Source of the DNA: Mycocentrospora acerina
Lineage: Eukaryota; Ascomycota; Dothideomycetes; Pleosporales
NCBI GenBank assembly: GCA_022701365.1
Contig: JAKUHH010000080.1
Span: forward strand, 188,436 to 252,435
Direction of reading: 5' to 3'
DNA: 64,000 nt
Every line of letters starts with the position of its first letter. Positions within the stretch are counted from its first letter, which is position 1. The notes under the pieces were generated by a model. It was not told the DNA's origin. It was given only the letters and a program-made list of their open reading frames with translations, and ran no database searches. A program made the translations under genes and the position numbers. Of this stretch, positions 1 through 11,159 are shown piece after piece.

Positions 1-10
1 CCACGAGCGG

Positions 11-1603
11 ATGGAGTTGAAAGCTACAATTATCGAACTTCAAGCCGCACGTGCCGCGAAAAATATACAAAAAAAAGATAAAAATTTAACAAAAAATGGA
101 GGTCCTAGATGGAGAAGGCTATTTGGTAAATCCAGTACGCCCAAAGCTCAACTTTTGAACACCTTCGATCCTAGCAGGAGCCCCCCTATCGACCAGGGAC
201 AAACGCGAGGACCTGATACCAGTTCATCCTCAGCCCCAGAAAATGAAAAACATGATATTTCAAGACTACCAGTACAGCCGTGGCCACTTCCAGTCATCAC
301 CGACGAGGCCCAGATCAATGCAGATGTCAAAAATCATGAATCTGGTTCTGAGAGTAGTTCTAACCCCGAGGTGAAGTCAGCACGAGTGGGGTCTCACACA
401 TACATAATCCCGACTGATGCCTCAGACTCATTTAAACCAAATCTGGTTAGAATTTCAGATGTTGACAGTGCGCGAGACTCGGCAATGGGCGCAACAGCCT
501 CCAACCAGGGTCTTCCTTCAACAGTGCAGCCATTGACAGGACACGGAAAGGTCCTTCAGAAGAACCATGGCCATGATGCAAACAATCAAGCCCTATTTCA
601 CGAGCAAAAACCCAACGAGAGCACCAGCCAGAAAGTTGCTAAGCTTAGCAATACCCCCCTGGCAAGTCTATCACACATTTCCACAACGGTAGAGGTGAAG
701 AACACACAGAGAAAAGATGACTTACAAGCCTGGACCACAAACGTCCTCCCCGGTCTCACCACCGGTACCTCGCTATCTATTGAAATATCCCCACTCTGCA
801 TGTCAGAAACCGGAATCCAGCATCTGCTCAACCAGCACTCAGAACTAAATACCAACCCGCTAGCCACATTACAAAAGTTAAATGTACACCAACGCCATCT
901 CATCCTAGACCACGTTTCTGGACGCGGCTCAACACTGCTTCATATCGCCATCTGGCACCACGAGCGTATAACCAGCGTCTTTGGCGAGCTAGACATAGCA
1001 ATACTAATGTGGATAACCTCCACCCCAGCAAATCACATGCCGACCATGGAAAACAGCCCCGAGCAGCACCACGTAGGACATGGAGACTTCATCACCCACG
1101 CAGATAGCTATTCAGACCGTTTATCACGCAGCAGCGACCCCACCCTCTCCGACACACACTCTCCAGCGCAGTCGGAGCTTTCAACAATCCCACCCGTCGT
1201 CACACGTGGCTCGACTAGGATCGTAGAGCGATGCCACGCCTCACAAACAGGGCATTCGTCCGATCCCACTGCCCCTGCGGATACCCCCCTTTCAGAGGCA
1301 TATATGGCAGAATTGCGCAGACTAGAAGCCCTGCCAGTTATGCAGCAAGAGCTTGACGATGATAACGACGATACCGACGCAAATATTGTAATCAACAATG
1401 TGGAGAAAGGCAACCACGAACTTTCCGTCGGTATATCAAACGCGCGAAGTACGAGGAGGTGGTTTGGCGGCATTTCGCAGCCGGGATCTCGCGCAGAGAC
1501 GGGTCATGTACGGACTAGTGTGATGCCCTCGCGTCCTGTTGCTGTGGGGGAGAGTGAAGATGCGATTGTGGAGGATTTGCTGAGGAAGTGGACGATTGTG
1601 TAA
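11..1603 (+). CDS. Hypothetical protein, disordered, probably 5'-partial
   Basis: An open frame of 530 codons ends in TAA at 1601-1603. No stop lies between base 2 and the first ATG at 11, so the gene may begin outside the window and the ATG may be internal. The protein starts with a basic stretch and is mostly Ser/Thr/Pro/Asn-rich and low in hydrophobics, which suggests disorder. A more hydrophobic, possibly folded segment lies at about residues 295-340, and an acidic Asp/Glu patch at about residues 440-455. I recognise no domain and assign no function. The codon pattern and absence of stops over 1.6 kb support a real gene. It converges on the cohesin-loader gene downstream. Confidence 0.6.
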   Translation: MELKATIIELQAARAAKNIQKKDKNLTKNGGPRWRRLFGKSSTPKAQLLNTFDPSRSPPIDQGQTRGPDTSSSSAPENEKHDISRLPVQPWPLPVITDEAQINADVKNHESGSESSSNPEVKSARVGSHTYIIPTDASDSFKPNLVRISDVDSARDSAMGATASNQGLPSTVQPLTGHGKVLQKNHGHDANNQALFHEQKPNESTSQKVAKLSNTPLASLSHISTTVEVKNTQRKDDLQAWTTNVLPGLTTGTSLSIEISPLCMSETGIQHLLNQHSELNTNPLATLQKLNVHQRHLILDHVSGRGSTLLHIAIWHHERITSVFGELDIAILMWITSTPANHMPTMENSPEQHHVGHGDFITHADSYSDRLSRSSDPTLSDTHSPAQSELSTIPPVVTRGSTRIVERCHASQTGHSSDPTAPADTPLSEAYMAELRRLEALPVMQQELDDDNDDTDANIVINNVEKGNHELSVGISNARSTRRWFGGISQPGSRAETGHVRTSVMPSRPVAVGESEDAIVEDLLRKWTIV

Positions 1604-1946
1604 GGATAAAGTGAGATAGAACTTTGTGTTTTGGGAGTTTATACATGATAAGATGTGTATGTATTGTAACGTACTTGAGATGTGTGTGTGTAGTTGTAAT
1701 CAGACCGTAGTAATTTAACTTCATTCTCCTCCGCCATGCGCGGTAGAATAATAACACATCATAAGAGTGATGGGCAACGAAGATTGAAAAAACGCTCCTT
1801 GATTAAGAAAAAACACCAATGCCTTCATGGCTCATGTACTCCTTTGAAGAAAAAAAACAAGTTGTGGATATACCCTCCTCCCTTTTTTCTAATAACGCCA
1901 ACAACATGTACACAATCTCTGAATAACATCTTGATTTCACTCGAGC
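1604..1946. other. Convergent intergenic spacer
   Basis: 343 bp between two convergent genes, AT-rich, holding TG-rich and poly-A tracts typical of two 3' UTRs. I see no gene. Confidence 0.5.
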
Positions 1947-4793
1947 TCATACCAGCTCGTCGATGCTTCCCTCGGCATCTTCATCACCTTCTGCATCTAC
2001 GTCATCCTGCATTTGAAGTGCAAGGGGCAACTTCCCTTTGACTGCTTCATAGGCTCGCTGACTCTCTTGAGCTTCATTCACTAGTCCATTACGCTGGAAG
2101 GTACCAAAACACAGTCCGTATGCGACAGCCATCCAGAGTGGCTTCTGGATTTTATTTGCATTCTGTCTGCTAGCCCTCACAGCTTGGAGGCCCTTCTCGC
2201 CAACGTGGTCTGCGAAGAATCTCTTGGTGAAATAGCAGAGTGCCATGACGACAAATTCGCGGTTATGCGTACTTTGGAAAACCCCGTTGGCTTCGTTGAC
2301 TGCATTTTGCATAAGCGTCTTCTGGCGGTTGATGGAAGCATCGGGAATCGACATGGCATTGACGAGTCGAATGGCCATTCTTACAAAACGGCTCAGAATG
2401 TTCTCGCAGAGTGGTTGTAGTTGGGCAAGCAAAACGCCAGTCAAGGAATATTCTGGATGCGCGGGGTTTCGCACAATGAGAAGTCGATTGACCGCTGCGA
2501 GAACTTCGACTTCAGACTTGGAGGTAGCCATGGAACCCTTTTGGGGAAGAGAGAATAGGTCTGACGAGTAGGCAGCAGAGGCTGAGTCAAAGCGACCGCT
2601 CCTCTGATCAATCACTGCAGACAGATACAATATTGTTCGGGTATAAGCATCGTTGCTAGCAAATGGAGGTCTTGCGGCACGTTTCTTTAGTATGGCCAGC
2701 GCTTCTTCTGCAGTTTTCTGGTCTTCTCGAAAGCAAGCGATGAGACCGAGAGTAAACACTGAATGCCAATCGAGCGTTTTACACCATTCCAGTCGTGCTA
2801 ATACATGTGCAATGGGTAGGCTGTGCGATGGCAAGCGTTTCGAGATGTCTAGGAACACAGTTAGTGGGTTACCATCATATACATGGGTAGTCTTACCTCT
2901 GGATCGCGCATGGGCTTGTTTGATGTACACGAGACCTCTGTCATGAACACTCTGGTCTATGGAACTGAGATGAAGGCACAAAGTCTTGAGGTCTTCAGTA
3001 GGGAGCCAGGTAAATACCAGTTCATCCTGTCCGTTCTTGTTTTTCCGGAAGACGCTACCAGTGTCCATTGTCAAACTTCCGCCGAGACTCCGCTCAAGCA
3101 GTACTGTGAACCAGCCCGTCTCTTCATTCGATGCTTGATCATTCTGTGTTGCCATGGCTTCAATGAGGGCGACTGACTTCTTGCCATCAGGTATACCTTG
3201 CTGAATACCACAAGCAATGTCAATGATATCAATCAGCGTCCCAAATGAACCCAGCTGTTTAGCTGAGACTTGCAGCTGCAAGCTTCTGGCTGCTGCGATA
3301 GCTCGCTGTGCATGCTCAAGACGATCTGGCGCACCAGAACGGAGATGAACCATGGCCTCGAATGCGCTGCAAGCTACGTATATCGCTCGATCTCCCTTCT
3401 TTTCTGCATGAGCCGAGATAGCGTGGAGTTGCTGCAGAGCTGGGACAGCTTCGACACGACCAGGTATTTGCAAAATTAGAGACACCTTCAGAAAGCGGAA
3501 CGCATAGATCCAGGCAATGTGCTGAAAGGTTTCCGACTCTGATATCGGCGTGTCCAGGGCTTTCAGAGCAGCACGATAATTTGTCTTGAATTGATAACGA
3601 GCTTGTAGATGTAGCATGCCATACTTGAGGTCTTGGAGTCGACAGCGCACGCAGAGAGATATCTATGGGCTGTCAGCATAGAGTTTCCGCTAGAAAGAGA
3701 GGGATAAGCTTACCCCTTTGGACAGAACGTCGTCAATTTCGGCGGTATTATCGGTCTCCTCAATGAGCAGGCTTGCATATCGCAGTCGAAGTTTCGCTTC
3801 GTCGCGCGGAGATAAATTAAATTTCTTCAACACTGCTTCCATACACCCCATAGCTGTAGCCATGAGCTTGTAATACTGCCGCTGGTCCGCCTCTTTCCTG
3901 TCCCGCACTATGATTGAACTCATGCCACGTGCAGCAGCAATATACTCATCAGCTGCTGACAGTAGCATGACTGAGAGATCCGCTGGCAGCGCTTTCGGGG
4001 GTGGACGAGCCTGTTTTGTAGGCGAAGTGAGCTGATGAGAGGAAGGCCTTGCTGTGATTACGACCTTTGGATGTGATTTCGGCGCAGAGGGTGTTGATTG
4101 TATAGACGGGCTGCGGTGCTGGTTGGATAGCGGACGCTGTTGCGGCGTGAACTGCGGTTGCAAGGGCGTGCGATTCTGGCTGTGATTCTGGAGCGGCGTG
4201 CCCACGGTACGTTGCTGTGGTCGGGGCCCATTTTCCTGAAACGACTGTGATTGTGGTTGTGCTGGCTTGGGTGTGGACGGTGTGGGGGCTTGTTGTGCAC
4301 TGTATGATGTGCGTCGGTCGTTGGCACTGTCTACTTGTATAACGCGACCATTGGCAAGCCGCTGAACCTGGACCTGTTCATAGCGTATCTTGGGAGCTTG
4401 CATTTGCATGTGTGACTCGGAGGTCGGCGTCCTGACAGGAATACGGACTTGGGGTTGCATTCGGGGCTGCGGCTGCGGTGGGTGCTGCATCGGGAGGGGC
4501 ATGGGCGAGTACTGTGGGTTCATCTGTCGAGGTGGGATGCCGGGTTGGGGACCAGTTCGAGGGGGCTGCGGCGGTGAATATTGCTGAGGCGCATGCATCG
4601 GCATCTGGGAATACTGCACGGGGTAGCCCTGCTGCTGGTAGCCATATTGTGGTTGTTGCTGCGGTCTCTGCTGTGGCGGCTGTTGTTGTTGTTGTTGCTG
4701 CTGCTGGTGCTGTTGTTGTTGCTGTGGGGGAGTGTATGGGACATATTGGCTGTTCGGATAGCCCTGCGGCGTCCAATTGTATCGTGGGTCCAT
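1947..4793 (-). CDS. mau2: Cohesin loading factor subunit Scc4/Mau2-like
   Basis: This looks like the TPR-rich partner of Scc2/Mis4 that loads cohesin on chromatin in the nucleus. Exon 1 is 4793-3714 and exon 2 is 3662-1947, with a 51-bp intron (GTAAGC...TAG) joined in phase 0; the total is 931 codons. I chose the ATG at 4793 because the upstream in-frame ATGs (4937 and others) would add a non-Met-like tail with no family character. The first ~290 residues are a Gln/Pro-rich disordered arm with poly-Gln runs. The helical cohesin-load region begins near residue 305 and continues to the acidic C-terminus. A second, in-frame 48-bp intron is likely at 2896-2849 (GTAAGA, branch CTAAC, CTAG); removing it shortens the product by 16 residues. 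The family call rests on helical repeat character and recalled similarity. Confidence 0.75.
2849..2896 (-). other. Probable stopless 48-bp intron inside mau2
   Basis: Read on the minus strand, this segment starts GTAAGA, holds a CTAAC branch-like site about 12 bases from the end and finishes CTAG. It is a multiple of three and has no in-frame stop, so the ORF reads through it, but its splice signals are as good as those of confirmed-looking introns nearby. Confidence 0.7.
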
Positions 4794-5413
4794 GATGGAG
4801 ATTTGGGGGGATTTTTCAGAGTGAGCAAGCTCACCAGACGATGCGGTGTATTCGTCGCATCGCGAGTGAGTGCGGGGCGATGAGAGGTGAACGTGAAGCG
4901 GTGCGTGATGTAACATGCGACTGGCGTTCGCGATCACGAAGTCACGTGTCAGCGATCTTCGAACAAGCGCGCGTTTGCCTGGCCACTCATAGCAGGTAGA
5001 GCGCCAGACTGGGCCGAGGCTTGCATTTTTTTGGGCCTATTGCTGTTATCTTGGAGTGACAATCTACGTTGAAGATTTGACTCTGGTTCAACCAAGCAAA
5101 ACCGGACAACTTGGGCATTTTGCCGTTCCAAGAAGAAAGAGCTGGGAAACGAGAGACTTTGGGAACTGAGCAACGTGGCTCATTTACTGGCTTTCAACAC
5201 CCACATGCACCTTGCATTAGACACTAGATACAAGTCAATTTAGCCAGCACCCGATTCCCTCAGGAAGAAGTCCCAAGCCTGCCTTTGCGTTTCAGATATA
5301 TCCGGATACATCCGATCGGCGCCAATCGCTACTTCGAAAGAGTAAAACTTTCAATATAACAATTCGAGTTGTTCATCATCATCACCCCCCACCTCACCAC
5401 CAGCCAGACCGCC
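4794..5413. promoter_or_regulatory. Bidirectional promoter region, mau2 / hydrolase
   Basis: 620 bp separate two divergent start codons. The hydrolase side ends in a CA/CT-rich leader typical of fungal 5' UTRs. Short open frames here carry no recognisable protein signal. Confidence 0.5.
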
Positions 5414-6850
5414 ATGTTCGATGTATCCTGGCTCCTGGGCCACGCCCGCACATCCTACACCCACCATTCCACCTCCATTCCCCTAACCACGAAATCGAGC
5501 TCCAAAACCACACTCCTGGCCCTAGCCCAATCCTCCATCCCGCCATGTCGCCTCAACCCATTCCTCTTCAACGGCCACCTGCAAACCATGTACACGGCCG
5601 TCAAAGACCCCGGCCCCCCAATCTACTACAAGCGACACCTCTTCTCCTCCGACCACTCCGTCTACCCCGGCCAATTCGCCGTAGACTTTGTCGTCTCAAC
5701 CGAAGAAGGGCAATCCTCCACCGCCTCAAACCCAGACGCCTCTGACCTCCCAGAACGAACGCAGTACTTTTCCAAATCCGAATGGGACCAACTATCCAGC
5801 GACGACTCCACACCAATGATCATCGCCCTCCACGGCCTCACAGGCGGAAGCCACGAAGTCTACCTCCGCGAGACGCTCGCGCCCCTCACCGCCGCCGGAT
5901 GGGCCGCCTGCGTAGTCAACGGCCGGGGCTGCGCGCTCTCCAAAATCACCACGCCGCAGCTCTTCAACTCGCGCTCAACATGGGACGTCCGGCAGACAAT
6001 CGCCACCCTGCGCGCCCTGTTCCCCAACCGGCCCCTCTACGCCGTCGGCTTCTCCCTCGGCGCCAACATCCTAACCAACTACTGCGGCGAGGAGGGCGCC
6101 GCCTGCGTCCTCAAAGCCGCCGTTGCGTGCTCCAACCCGTGGAACCTCGAGCTGTGCAATGTCGAGCTGCAGCGCACATGGCTGGGGCTGCATGTATATC
6201 ACCGGACAATGGGGAAGAACATGATGGGCCTGTTTGAGCAGCATCGAGAGCAGATTTTGAAAAACGAGGGCATCAAGCTGGAAGATGTAATGAAGGCTAG
6301 GTATCTGTATGAGTTTGATCGCGTCATCCAGGCCCCGACTTGGGGGTATCCGACCGAGGGGGCGTACTACCGGGATGCGCAGAGCGTGGATGCATTGCTG
6401 GGGGTTAGGATTCCTTTTCTGGGCATCAACGCAGAGGACGACCCGGTACGTCCATCTTTCTCTCTCTCTGTTTTAGATGTTTTTTTATATTATTATCGTC
6501 TTTTTTTTGGATATTACAAACTTGTCGGACCTATCCATACATTTTACTAACATAACGACGACAACATGTAGATCTCCTCCTTACGCGGTATTCCCTTTGA
6601 GGAGTTCAAAACCAATCCCCACACTGTGCTTTGTACCACGAACTGGGGCGGGCACCTGGGCTCGTTCCAGCTCGGCGGCGGGCGCTGGTTCGCCACGGCC
6701 GCGTCGTCGTTCCTGTCCAAGCTGCACGACGAAATCGACCACGAGGCGTCCAGGACGGAGCGACAAGAAGCAGGATCCAGCGCGTCGCTCGAAAAACAGT
6801 ATCCCATCTTTGATCCAAACAACAGACGCCTCATCCTGCCGGATGCATAG
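5414..6850 (+). CDS. YheT/Eht1-type alpha/beta hydrolase
   Basis: Alpha/beta-hydrolase of the family including bacterial YheT and yeast Eht1/Eeb1/YMR210W, which act as ester synthases/esterases or monoacylglycerol lipases on medium-chain acyl substrates. Exons are 5414-6445 and 6572-6850 (344 + 93 codons, 436 aa); the intron is GTACGT...GTAG. The nucleophile elbow GFSLG sits near residue 217, the acid in AEDDP at the exon junction (~residue 343), and the histidine in NWGGHLG near residue 370, completing a Ser-Asp-His triad. The N-terminal motif NPFLFNGHLQT is typical of the family. I started at the ATG at 5414 because the ATG at 5369 would add only a leader-like stretch. The exact substrate cannot be read from sequence. 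Confidence 0.85.
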
Positions 6851-7017
6851 ATGGGGGGTTTGGGGGAAAAGAAGACGTGTATTGTATCGGAAAATCTGGG
6901 TATCATAGACTTTTAGACGTGCGTAGACTCGATATAGAATTAGCCCTGGGCGTGCGCGCGCGCTTTCTCTCTCTCACTCTCTCTCACTCTCTGTCCTTCT
7001 CTTTCTCTTTCTCTTTT

Positions 7018-7695
7018 TCATCCAAACGAGACCCTCTTCCTCGGCTTGAATTTGCCCTTGTCCTTTGGCTTGTCGTTGTCCCCATCCTCGCCCGCAGCAT
7101 CCGCATTCTTGCTCTTCCTCTTCTTCTTAAGACTCTGCTTCCTATCCTCCTGCGCCACGAATTAGCTGCATGTCCCCATACAACCCCCTCCCCTCCTAAA
7201 TCATGCCAGGTGGGAGACGCAAAAACTTACAAACTTGGCCTCCTTCTCCTCACTCCTCACCTCGGCCTCCTTCCTCTTGGCCTCGCGAATCTCCTCGAGC
7301 TGGCGCGCGCGCATAATCTTGCTCTCAATGTGGCCCTCCTTCTCGGCATTCACGACGCTCATGATGGCCAGCATGCTGGCGGGGTCGTCGACAAACACCT
7401 TGCCCTTCTTCTGGCCCTTTGGCTTGGCAATGCCCGCGGGGACAATGCCGTTTAGCTTTGGTATGTCGAGCTCCTTCTCCGTGTAGACGCGCTTCTTCTT
7501 GCGGCCGTCGAGTTGGCGCGACTTTGTCTTCTGGGCGCCGCCGGGCTTCGCAAGCGACATTGACTTTTGCTTGCGCTTGGAAATGCCTTCTGGCGCGCTG
7601 CCGGCGGATTTTGATTTGGATGCAGGCTTTGACGACTTGCCGCCGGGCTTGCCGCCCTTTGCGCTCTTGCCTTTTGTGGGTTTTGTGGGCGCCAT
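7018..7695 (-). CDS. loc1: 60S ribosomal subunit assembly/export protein Loc1
   Basis: Small, very basic nucleolar protein that in yeast aids 60S subunit assembly and binds ASH1 mRNA. Exons are 7695-7231 and 7149-7018 (155 + 44 codons, 198 aa) with an 81-bp intron GTAAGT...GCAG in phase 0. The first ~75 residues are Lys/Gly/Ser-rich. They are followed by the characteristic block containing MLAIMSVVNAEKEG, then a charged helix (EEIREAKRKEAE) and a Lys-rich C-terminus. The length fits fungal Loc1 (about 200 aa). It is divergent from the Vps68 gene, with start codons 289 bp apart. Confidence 0.85.
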
Positions 7696-7984
7696 GGTGT
7701 GTTGTTGAAAAGTTGGGAAGTGGTTGTGCGGGTTTAGTTGCGCGCGAGCTCGAGCTTTGGGAAACTTTTTTTGGGGCGAAGGTTCAGAGGTCGGAGTCGG
7801 CGTTTAGGCGGCAGGTATTGCCGACGACGTCAAAGCCAAGGGTGCTGGTCGCGCGCGACAAGGCACAGCTCCCCCCAAACACCAGCCTGCCCAGCCACGA
7901 TCACGACCACGACCACGACCACGAACAGCTCGACGACAGCCGTTATACCTGCACAGTGCGCGCATACAGATACTCGCCATCGCC

Positions 7985-8621
7985 ATGGAGTCGAACCGCC
8001 TCTTCCGCTTCCCCAAGCCAGCCTGGATGAACAGCGCCAACAGCAGGACCGCGGGCGTCTACATTGCCGGAGCTCTCGTACGGCTCCCATCGCCCACGCC
8101 TAATCGCATGCACCGACTAACTAACGCGCCTTTTGTAGTTCTCCCTTGGCTTCTACACCCTCATCGACATCGCCGTGTGGTCCAAGTCGGTCATGAACCC
8201 CTCGTCGCCCGCCGTGCACATTACCTTTGTCGACTGGATTCCCGGTATCTGCTCGGCGCTAGGCATGCTCGTCATCAACTCGATTGACAAGTCGCGACTA
8301 TCGGCCGACAGCTTCTCGTACAGCGGCAACGGCGTGGCGTGGAAGGCGCGGCTGGTGCTGTTCCTGGGCTTTGCGCTGCTGGCTGGCGGGCTCGCAGGGA
8401 GCGTCGTAGTCTTGGTTATGAAGTACATTGTGCCCGAGTACGTGTGGCCAACCATTTGGATGGGTGTTGGAAACGTGGTTGCGAATGCGCTCGTCATGCT
8501 TAGGTGAGTGGACAGTGGTCGTGCTTTGGATTGTGGCTGGGAGCTAACGCGTGACAGCTCTGCCGTGCTTTGGATTGCACAGAACATGGAGGACGAGTAC
8601 ACGTACAACCTGGCGCTTTGA
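7985..8621 (+). CDS. vps68: Vps68 / TMEM50 (UPF0220) membrane protein
   Basis: Four-helix endosomal membrane protein that in yeast partners Vps55 in late-endosome-to-vacuole transport. Exons are 7985-8077, 8139-8503 and 8558-8621 (173 aa); junctions are phase 0 and phase 2, with donors GTACGG and GTGAGT. Hydrophobic segments follow the order expected for UPF0220: a helix around the first junction, a second in the DWIPGICSALGMLV region, a third after VAWKARLVLF and a last one after YVWPTIWMGVGNVV. The C-terminus ends in a short acidic tail (MEDEYTY). The gene converges on vps55, whose stop lies about 500 bp away. Confidence 0.9.
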
Positions 8622-9117
8622 AAGTGCTGCGTGTTGCGTGTTGCGTGTTGCGGCATGTTGGCTGGTAATGTTGGATTGAGGATTACGTGGGAATAGCGCC
8701 GTCTTGCGGGCGTGCAGATGGGTGAGACTGGAATACCCCTTGATTCAGGGACACAGGCAAACATGAGTCTTTTTTTTCGAATTGTATGAGTAGGGATGCG
8801 GTGTTGTAGGACATTTTCCTGTACAGGGCAATTTCATATCGCGTGATTACTTTGACGCACTCTGCAAGTACCTAGCAAAACCCGCCGGCTCTGACGTGCA
8901 ACACGTGCAGCCAACCACTCTAAAACACACACCTAGCATAGTCGTACATGAATGAACAAGAACGCTCCAAAAGACTGCAAAACAAAACAGGATGCGAACA
9001 TGTTGCCCGCTGTCTGGCTTTGGCGCTCATCGCTGAGGCTGTCCAGGTGGGCCTGCTTGGGTATCTGTCTCTGAGCGATTTTTCTGGCCATCTCTACTCT
9101 TCGCTTCGGCCGGAAAG
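8622..9117. other. Convergent spacer between vps68 and vps55
   Basis: 496 bp between the two stop codons. Apart from a short tandem GCGTGTT-type repeat just after the vps68 stop (8631-8655), I see no gene or strong signal. Confidence 0.5.
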
Positions 9118-9751
9118 TCAGAATTCTTGGTCTTCCTGGAAGAACAGCGTGAAGCTGATGATGGTGGCGTAGATCAGGAGGCCGCCAAAGACGGACATGG
9201 CCGCGGCGCCGCCGGCAATCTGCGCAGAGTGCCAGAGGAGCGTGGGGAGAGCTGGGTGCATGGTCAGCGCTGCGCATTCACGACGGGGTTGAGGCAGGTT
9301 TTGTGCATTTCGCGCGCGCTCTCTCTTTCTCTTTCTCTTTCTCCTGCTCATTCTCATTCTCATTCTCATTCTCATTCTCCTTCACTCGTATACTACGCGT
9401 CGCACTCTCAACATCAAACAAACTCACCGATTCCCATGACGACAAAGAAGGCGGTGAGGAAGCGTCCAAAGTCGACGACTCCGCTGCCTGCCGTCTCCAT
9501 GAAGTCATCGTGGTTGGCGGCGCGCCCGCAGAGCCAGTTTGGCAGCGGCGCGATTACGTACGTCGCGACGACGAGCAGGGTGAGGTAGTTGTGGAACAGG
9601 GCGGCAGAGAGGATGACGAGGAGGAAGCCTATGGCGAGGATCTGCAGAGGGCATGCGTCAGCGTGCGGGCTCGAGGAAGGGACAAGGCGCTGGCATGCGC
9701 CCGAGGCTGGCGTACAAAGGACAGGCCGATGATGGTCTTGATGCCGGCCAT
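9118..9751 (-). CDS. vps55: Vps55 (leptin-receptor-overlapping-transcript family)
   Basis: Small four-helix endosomal protein; with Vps68 it forms a complex for late-endosome-to-vacuole sorting in yeast. Exons are 9751-9716, 9641-9428 and 9251-9118 (36 + 214 + 134 nt = 127 aa), each junction restoring the family sequence. Visible family motifs are MAGIKTIIGLSF at the start, ATYVIAPLPNWLCG near residue 40, DDFMETAGSGVVDFGRF after it, and GGLLIYATIISFTLFF at the end. Intron 2 (9427-9252) is rich in CTTTCT and CATTCT hexamer repeats. The length fits the family (about 130-140 aa). Confidence 0.92.
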
Positions 9752-10169
9752 GGCGGGCTTTGGCGTGCAGCGACGGCGACGGGGGCGCTGGGCGGTGGGC
9801 GGCGTGGAGAGGGAGGGTGTCGTGGGCGGGAGGAGATGCAGGGCGGGCTTGCGCAGTGCGAGTGCGAGGGTGCGGCGGGCGTGGTCGTGGTCGGGGTGGT
9901 GGACGTGACGGCGGCGCTAAGATGAATGGGGGCGGCATAGCTCCACCTCGTCAAGCTGCTGTCGTCGTCGTCCAGGCCGTGCCTGGCGCATCAACAAGCA
10001 ACTGCCTCGACACGACCCCGCCCCGTCTCCTGTGCCTGCGACCCTCCCGCCCACGCCCACGCCCGCCTCCACGCCCGCATCCACGCCGACTCTGCCCCAC
10101 GCCCCGGCGAGCTCTTGACCTGACACCCGCACGCCCCACAGCCACTCCTCGACAGCTCCCGCCGCCATC
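9752..10169. promoter_or_regulatory. Bidirectional promoter region, vps55 / pre5
   Basis: 418 GC-rich bases between two divergent start codons, with C-rich tracts before the proteasome gene. A long minus-strand open frame here is a composition effect of the GC-rich DNA. No binding site is claimed. Confidence 0.5.
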
Positions 10170-11159
10170 ATGTTCCGCAACAACTACGACAACGACTCGG
10201 TGACGTTCTCGCCCCAGGGCCGCATCTTCCAGGTCGAGTACGCACAAGAGGCCGTCAAGCAGGGCTCCGTCGTCGTGGGCATCGTGAGCAAGACACATGC
10301 GGTGCTCGCCGCAATCAAGGTGTGTGGACTTGTTGCTCTTTATCTGTGCCATGCTGTATAATGCTTGTTGTTCTTGATTTGTTGCTCGCTGCATCATACT
10401 TGGGGCATATACATGTTGCATATACTTGTGGCATATACTTGTGGCATATACTTGTGGCATATACTTGTGGCATATACTTGTGGCATATACTTGTTGCAAA
10501 TACATACTACATCCAACACCTACTAACCACTCCATCCACAGAGAAACGCAGAAGAACTCTCGTCGTACCAGAAGAAGATCATCACCATAGACTCGCACTT
10601 TGGCGTCGCCCTCGCCGGCCTCGCCTCGGACGCCCGTGTGCTGTCCAACTTTATGAAGCAGCAGTCGCTCGCCTCGCGTCTGACATATGACCGCGCCATC
10701 CCCCTCGCCGAGATCACCTCCCGCATCGCAGACCGCGCCCAGACCAACACCCAGCAGTACGGACGGAGACCATACGGCGTGGGGCTGCTGATTGCCGGCG
10801 TCGACGCAAAGGGCCCGCACCTGTTCGAGTTCCAGCCCAGCGGTGTCACACAGGAGATGATTGCCTGCGGTATCGGAGCCAGGAGTCAAATGGCCAGGAC
10901 CTACCTCGAGAGACACCTGGACGACTTTGAGGGCGCCAGCCGCGAGGAGCTGATCAAGCACGCTCTGAGGGCGCTCAAGGAGTCGCTGTCCCAGGACAAG
11001 GAACTGACCGTCGACAACACCAGCGTCGGTGTGGGCGGCATTGGCGAGAACTTTGTGCACTTTGAGGGTCAGGATGTTGCCGAGTGGCTGAGTACTACGT
11101 TTGAGAACCAGGAAGGTGGAACTGAGGAGGCTAGTGATGCCATGGAGACGGATGTATGA
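10170..11159 (+). CDS. pre5: 20S proteasome subunit alpha6 (Pre5/PSMA1)
   Basis: Structural alpha-ring subunit of the 20S proteasome. Exons are 10170-10319 and 10542-11159 (50 + 206 codons, 255 aa). The N-terminal proteasome alpha signature (VTFSPQGRIFQVEYAQEA) is present, followed by KRNAEELSSYQKK across the splice junction, DARVLSNFMKQQ, YGRRPYGVGLL and FQPSGVTQE, all at alpha6-like positions. The C-terminus ends in an acidic, Glu/Asp-rich tail with a methionine. The single intron of 222 bp is long for this window because it holds a 13-bp minisatellite. Confidence 0.95.
10405..10508 (+). repeat. 13-bp minisatellite in the pre5 intron
   Basis: Eight consecutive 13-bp units (consensus GCATATACTTGTG), exact in the five central copies and diverged at both edges. 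They lie wholly within the pre5 intron, between the donor at 10320 and the acceptor at 10541. Confidence 0.95.

Noticed and set aside
9303..10203. Long + strand frames over vps55 and the promoter of pre5
   Set aside because: GC-rich shadow frames with Arg/Gly or Arg/Pro composition opposite vps55 exons and repeats.
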